Source: Temnothorax longispinosus
Lineage: Eukaryota; Arthropoda; Insecta; Hymenoptera; Formicidae
Reading direction: 5' to 3'
Assembly: GCF_030848805.1 (NCBI RefSeq)
Contig: NC_092366.1
Location: forward strand, 5,041,724-5,105,723
DNA: 64,000 nucleotides
The notes under the pieces were generated by a model. The model did no database searches. It saw only the letters and a list, made by a program, of their open reading frames with translations, and had not been told where the DNA came from. The stretch's first letter is position 1. Every line of letters starts with the position of its first letter. The position numbers and the translations under genes were made by a program. Below, piece after piece: positions 59,832 through 64,000 of this stretch.

Positions 59832-62800
59832 CGCGCTGAAAATTACCGAGATGACATTACTTACATGAGTCTGCAAATCGCGGATCTTTCCGCGACGAAG
59901 GAAGTTAACAGCCGCCAAGCACATGGCACAATAAGAAGAAACGGCGGAATCTCTCTATCTTTATTTCAAATCAGCACACAGTTAATTAATTTGGAAACCT
60001 TAAGACGGATTGTTGAAAGCGGACCGAGCGTGAGCGCGTATATCGTACCGCGAACAGAGGTAGGACGATCGCGAGAGAAAAGAGGAAAATGTATATGCTA
60101 TGTACAAGTAATACTATTTACAAGAATACAATTTATTCCGCGAGTTACGGAGAGGCGAGGGCGATTTTCCCGAAATGGAACACAGCGAGCGAAAAAGACT
60201 CGACTCTAATTATTCGCGATGCGCCAAGATTCTTCTCGATAATTTGACGGTATCCCGAACACGGATAGAAAACGCAAACAGAAGATGTTACCTTTCATCT
60301 TCGACGCGGTCGAATGCAAAAGCAAATTTCACCGAGCTCGTGCCCGAGTCGCAAGTGGAGAGCGCTTCAACAGAATGTGGAAGTTCGAAACGGGAGTATC
60401 GCGATAGCGCGAAATGTCGATGCGTGTGTCGTCTCGCCGTGCGTGCGGGAAGGGGCAAAAGTGCGCGCGACAGCGAGGGCAAAATGACCATATACTTTCA
60501 CTGTTTCACTATGGCAATGGCATTGTCCCTGGCAGGGCTCAGGATGACGCATCACGTGCGCGGAATAAGAATAATGCGCCACGTATAAATGCTTCCCGCG
60601 TCGCAGAAAGCAAAAGGTCTTTTCTCTTTTTTTTTCTTTTTTTCTCTCCCCGGTCTCGCTGACCGAGAATCACGCGCGAATATCCTGCGGTTTGAAGTAT
60701 AACGAAGTACAACGAAACACAATTCTGTCTGATCAGAGCTGCAATCTATTCCACTTGTATTTAATCAAATTTATTTACGCCAATTTGAACGGCATTCCGA
60801 GGCCTCTGTTATCTTTGTGCAAGTCGCTGACTTGTTTACACGGTGAATTTAACGGCATATTACACGCGCTATTGACTATGGAAGAAACGCAGCATCTCTT
60901 ATCTTTTTTTTTTGTTCTTCAAAGTCGAGGAAGTAATTAAACAGCATGAGGTCTTTTCAACGTTTCAGTGCTGTCGCCTGATCGAGCTTTCTTCCGCGAC
61001 TTTCCACGGCGGCCGCCGAAGCCGAGAGTTTTATTTCTTCGCCGCGGCGAAGTTTTGTTAATCACCTTTTATCACCCAGCACCTAGAATTTATCTCACGG
61101 TTGTCGTTCTAATTAACGCAACGATTCATCCGGCGTATGCCGAAATAATCCTCCTGTCGAGATGAACGCAATCCGGTGTGCGATGTCGTATCTTTAAAAC
61201 TTTCCCGATAATTTGCACGACTTTTTACAAATCACATGTCGTTTGTAGAACGCAAAGTTTCGTGTCCTGGAAGCAAGATCGTGTGTTCCGCCTCTCGTAA
61301 ATACGCGAATCAACGCCGCGCGGAAGGAGATATCTCTTTCCTTTTCCTATTCTCTAATTAACGCCGTTGAATCGCTTTAACGATCGAGCGTGAATAAATG
61401 GGCGAGATCGTTATCTATGCGTTACGCTCGCGCATCGTCCGTGAGATTCCTCTGCCTCTGATCGATGCCCGCAGGTGCGAACGCGCGCCGTTACACAATC
61501 GTCTAATTAGCGATCATTCAGTGGGAGCGAGTTACATCAGAACTTTCTCGTTTACAAGATTTCGTTCTCTGTAATAAGCGCAAAGAGCGCGAAGTAGCGA
61601 AACATTTAATCTAGTCGCGATAAGCGCGTAGCCTTTCCCTCGAGAAAACTAGTCTGCGTTGACACCCCGAACAGATATAGGATGCCGAAATTGAGATACC
61701 TGGCTGAAAATTAAAGGTATGAGCTCCCTCGATAATTTCAACGATTGCAATAAGTAATAATTAAATAAAACACCGGAGTGAAATTGAGATTGTTTTGCAG
61801 ACTCGACGAAGTGGGAGGAAAATCGAGCTTTACATATTCACGAACGTAGATAGCTGATTCTCGTTTACGCAAAATACCGATCGGATTCTGAACGTGTGGG
61901 AAGCACACTTCTGTAAACAATTTGCGTTATGCCAGTAGTAATAATCACGACGAGATTTGATGCGAAATTCTTGGTACACAGGGTGTACGTGGCACCCCAG
62001 TATATTGTTCGATTCTTCTCCGATAAGTTTCGATGAGAGGAGGCATGCCTGAGATTCACGAGTATCCCTCTCGATATCGAAAGCCGCTACCATTATGAAT
62101 TCCTGTTATTCGATGTGTCCTTATTGCTGCTTGCCTCACGGCGATGACATTCCCTATAGGTAACTTATGTCAATAACTTATGCAACGCGGAGTATATATT
62201 GCATAACATTGTACTTTTTTTTTATTACGCGTTCAGCTGTTAACGAAATTTCGTCGTACATTGTGTGCCGCATGTGTGCGCGTGTCGGTCAATAATAATA
62301 CTATAATAATAAGAATTCTATAATTCAATGAGAAATTTTTATTTTAAAGGAAACGGTAGGTACATTTATAAGACAATTATTTATCTTTATGTTCCTTTTC
62401 TCTCATTACTAGATGAAATCTTTTTTTTTATTCTCTTATATAATTGTCTACATTTTGCTTTTTTTTTTTAATAAGCTCTTTCTGAATTCTAATTATGACT
62501 TGATAAAAGTTAGTTCTTTTCCGTAACTCTGATTATTCGATAAATATATGATTTTTTTAAATTGAGACATCATAGTCCATACATTTTTATAGAAATTTAA
62601 AAAAATTATAAAAATCGTTTTTCAAGAAAATGACACAAAGATCAAATTACTTCATGGAGAGTTTTTCTAGATCAAAGATTTTAATGTTACATAGCGACAC
62701 AGCCTCATGTCTCCCTCGCAATAATTCACTCCCACACACATTTTCTTTGTCTGTTTCTAATTAAGGCAAATAGAGGGTACCAAGTGGGATGACAAATCGA

Positions 62801-63738
62801 ATGAAAATTTAAAACCATTTTTAGTTATTTCTTGATTATCCGCTTCTAACCATTCAAACCGTGAAAGTATTATATTCAATCTCTTAAAAAAAAATTATTT
62901 TATGTAGCTTAAAGTGAGAAGAAGATAATCTTCCTTTTTGAAAAAACTTTTTTTAATTGATATCTTTTTCAAGTACATCCACCCATTTAAATGATATATT
63001 CCAGATTCTGTAAAATAATCTCTATTTGTGTAGCATAAATGTTTAATGTAGATATCGGTTGAAACGGAGATACGAAATTGATTCTAGCAGATGTCACGTT
63101 CGTTTATATACGTTTTCAAGGTACATATAATTCCCCCTCTTTAGTAAAATTATAATAAATGAAAGAAATTATAGTAATCTCCCGGGCCTGCGACACTTCT
63201 CTGTGACGCGTTTATTATATATTATTCATTCGTCATGATTTTACTTTCTTCGCCAGAGATGCACTTTCTCCGCCTTCCGTGTCATTAAATTGTAATAACC
63301 AGTTATTACTCGAGTCACTCGTCTTACACGCGCGTGCACGCACGCACACGCACACGCACACGTGGCCGTCCGCGTTCGCGATTCGCGTTGTGCCACGAGG
63401 AATTCTTGGAATTTTTCGAATTGCTTTGATCATCATTAGGGATCGCGCTTATATAATCACGCGTGCTCTCGCGCCTCGGAAGCGCGCCGGCGGATTTATG
63501 TTCTCGCTGAAAAGAAAGTGTCCGCTAATACGTTATAATCGATCTGCGCCGTGCCGAAATCACGCAATGCAAACAACGCGATCATGTAACGTCAGTCACC
63601 CTTTTTGCTCGAAACAAACGCGCGAATTTCTTCGTTCGATTGCTCTTAGGTCCTCGACACGTTCTACTTGAATTTTGAGCCGATGGATATGGCAATTCTC
63701 CGTTCAATTCCTCTCTAATCTCTTTTAACTTTTGTCAG
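59832..63738. other. Gene-poor stretch upstream of the DUF4789-like gene
   Basis: Nearly 4 kb with no exon I can support. The part 59832-60640 has CpG-rich sequence and long unphased frames, consistent with promoter and 5' UTR. The rest is AT-rich with poly-T runs and a CA/CG microsatellite at about 63335-63361. It may be an intron of a plus-strand gene that includes the block at 63739. Confidence 0.45.
63335..63361. repeat. CA-rich microsatellite
   Basis: Alternating GCACGCACACGCACAC-type units near the right edge. Confidence 0.8.
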
Positions 63739-63935
63739 ATAAAATGCTGCGGAATTCAAGGATGTCACGTCGCGGACGTCGCTGAGTCGTCCGACGATCG
63801 CAGCTTTGATACAGTGAAAGGATTCTCTATATCGAATGTCGATTTGTTTAACCTTTGGAAGAAGATCTATGTGCAATCACCACTTGCCATTCAATCCCGG
63901 ACTGGACGTTGCGTTATTTATTATAAGCACAATAT
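63739..63935 (+). CDS. Possible internal exon of an unidentified gene
   Basis: A 197-base block runs from a polypyrimidine-CAG acceptor to an AT|GTAAGC donor and is open in frame 0, giving 65 codons. It begins IKCCGIQGCHVADVAESSDD and includes SISNVDLFNLWKKIYVQSP and GRCVIYYKHN. I do not recognise the family; the CCG motif alone is not enough to call a tetraspanin. The surrounding 3 kb has no matching exon, so the rest would lie right of the window. Confidence 0.35.
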
Positions 63936-64000
63936 GTAAGCACCTTCGTCAAACGATTTATGTCCATTTCTGTCAATGTAGATTTAATCTTGGTTTAAAT

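Noticed and set aside
60175..60588. 137-codon plus-strand frame
   Set aside because: Lies upstream of the DUF4789-like start in CpG-rich sequence; checked for the missing CEP135 C-terminus and shows no coiled-coil heptads.
1..64000. CRISPR array, operon or bacterial system, or autonomous transposon
   Set aside because: No regular direct repeats with spacers, no bacterial genes, and no reverse-transcriptase or transposase frames; all mobile elements seen are short and non-coding.

Overview
This window is nuclear DNA of an insect, most likely a hymenopteran and perhaps an ant. The evidence is short GT-AG introns between well-conserved animal genes, AT-rich introns beside CpG-rich gene starts, a chitin deacetylase with a chitin-binding domain, a short interstitial AACCT (TTAGG-type telomere) repeat, and a PDE2-type phosphodiesterase, which I believe Drosophila lacks. 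I found no bacterial genes, CRISPR array or transposase-coding element. Genes were rebuilt by joining exons by hand, using splice sites, reading phase and family knowledge.

Layout. 0-5 kb: the 5' part of TEX2 (-) and adrenodoxin reductase FDXR (-). 6-9 kb: the cap methyltransferase CMTR2 (-). 10-14 kb: INTS13/asunder (-). 15-18.5 kb: the membrane phosphoesterase TMEM62 (+), divergent from INTS13. 20.6-21.8 kb: the complex I subunit NDUFC2 (+). 22.5-28.6 kb: a chitin deacetylase (-) with a 3.6 kb first intron. 29.7-33.8 kb: CCDC134 (-) and YIPF6 (+), head to head. 34.4-42.5 kb: BBS8/TTC8 (-) and a WDY-like WD-repeat gene (+), head to head. 43.1-46.2 kb: INCENP (-). 47.9-51.7 kb: PDE2A-like (-). 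52.9-57.1 kb: CEP135/Bld10 (+), whose C-terminal part is not found. 57.5-59.8 kb: a secreted cysteine-rich protein that looks like the DUF4789 family (-). 60-64 kb: almost empty, ending in one unidentified exon-like block (+).

Function. Most genes are housekeeping: mitochondrial (FDXR, NDUFC2), RNA-processing (CMTR2, INTS13) and secretory (CCDC134, YIPF6, TMEM62). A cluster tied to cilium, centrosome and chromosome segregation runs from 34 to 57 kb (BBS8, WDY-like, INCENP, CEP135). BBS8 and the WDY-like gene share a 387 bp divergent promoter.

Non-coding structure. At least eight short fold-back elements (MITE-like) lie in introns and gaps. Two are well bounded: one with TTAA flanks at 39.3-39.6 kb and one with TAA flanks at 50.2 kb. 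A 249 bp tandem duplication carrying a hairpin lies in a YIPF6 intron. The most interesting open points are the missing end of CEP135 next to an opposite-strand gene, the loss of metal-site residues in the chitin deacetylase, two probable GC-AG introns, and the BBS8/WDY-like promoter. I see no clear undescribed system.
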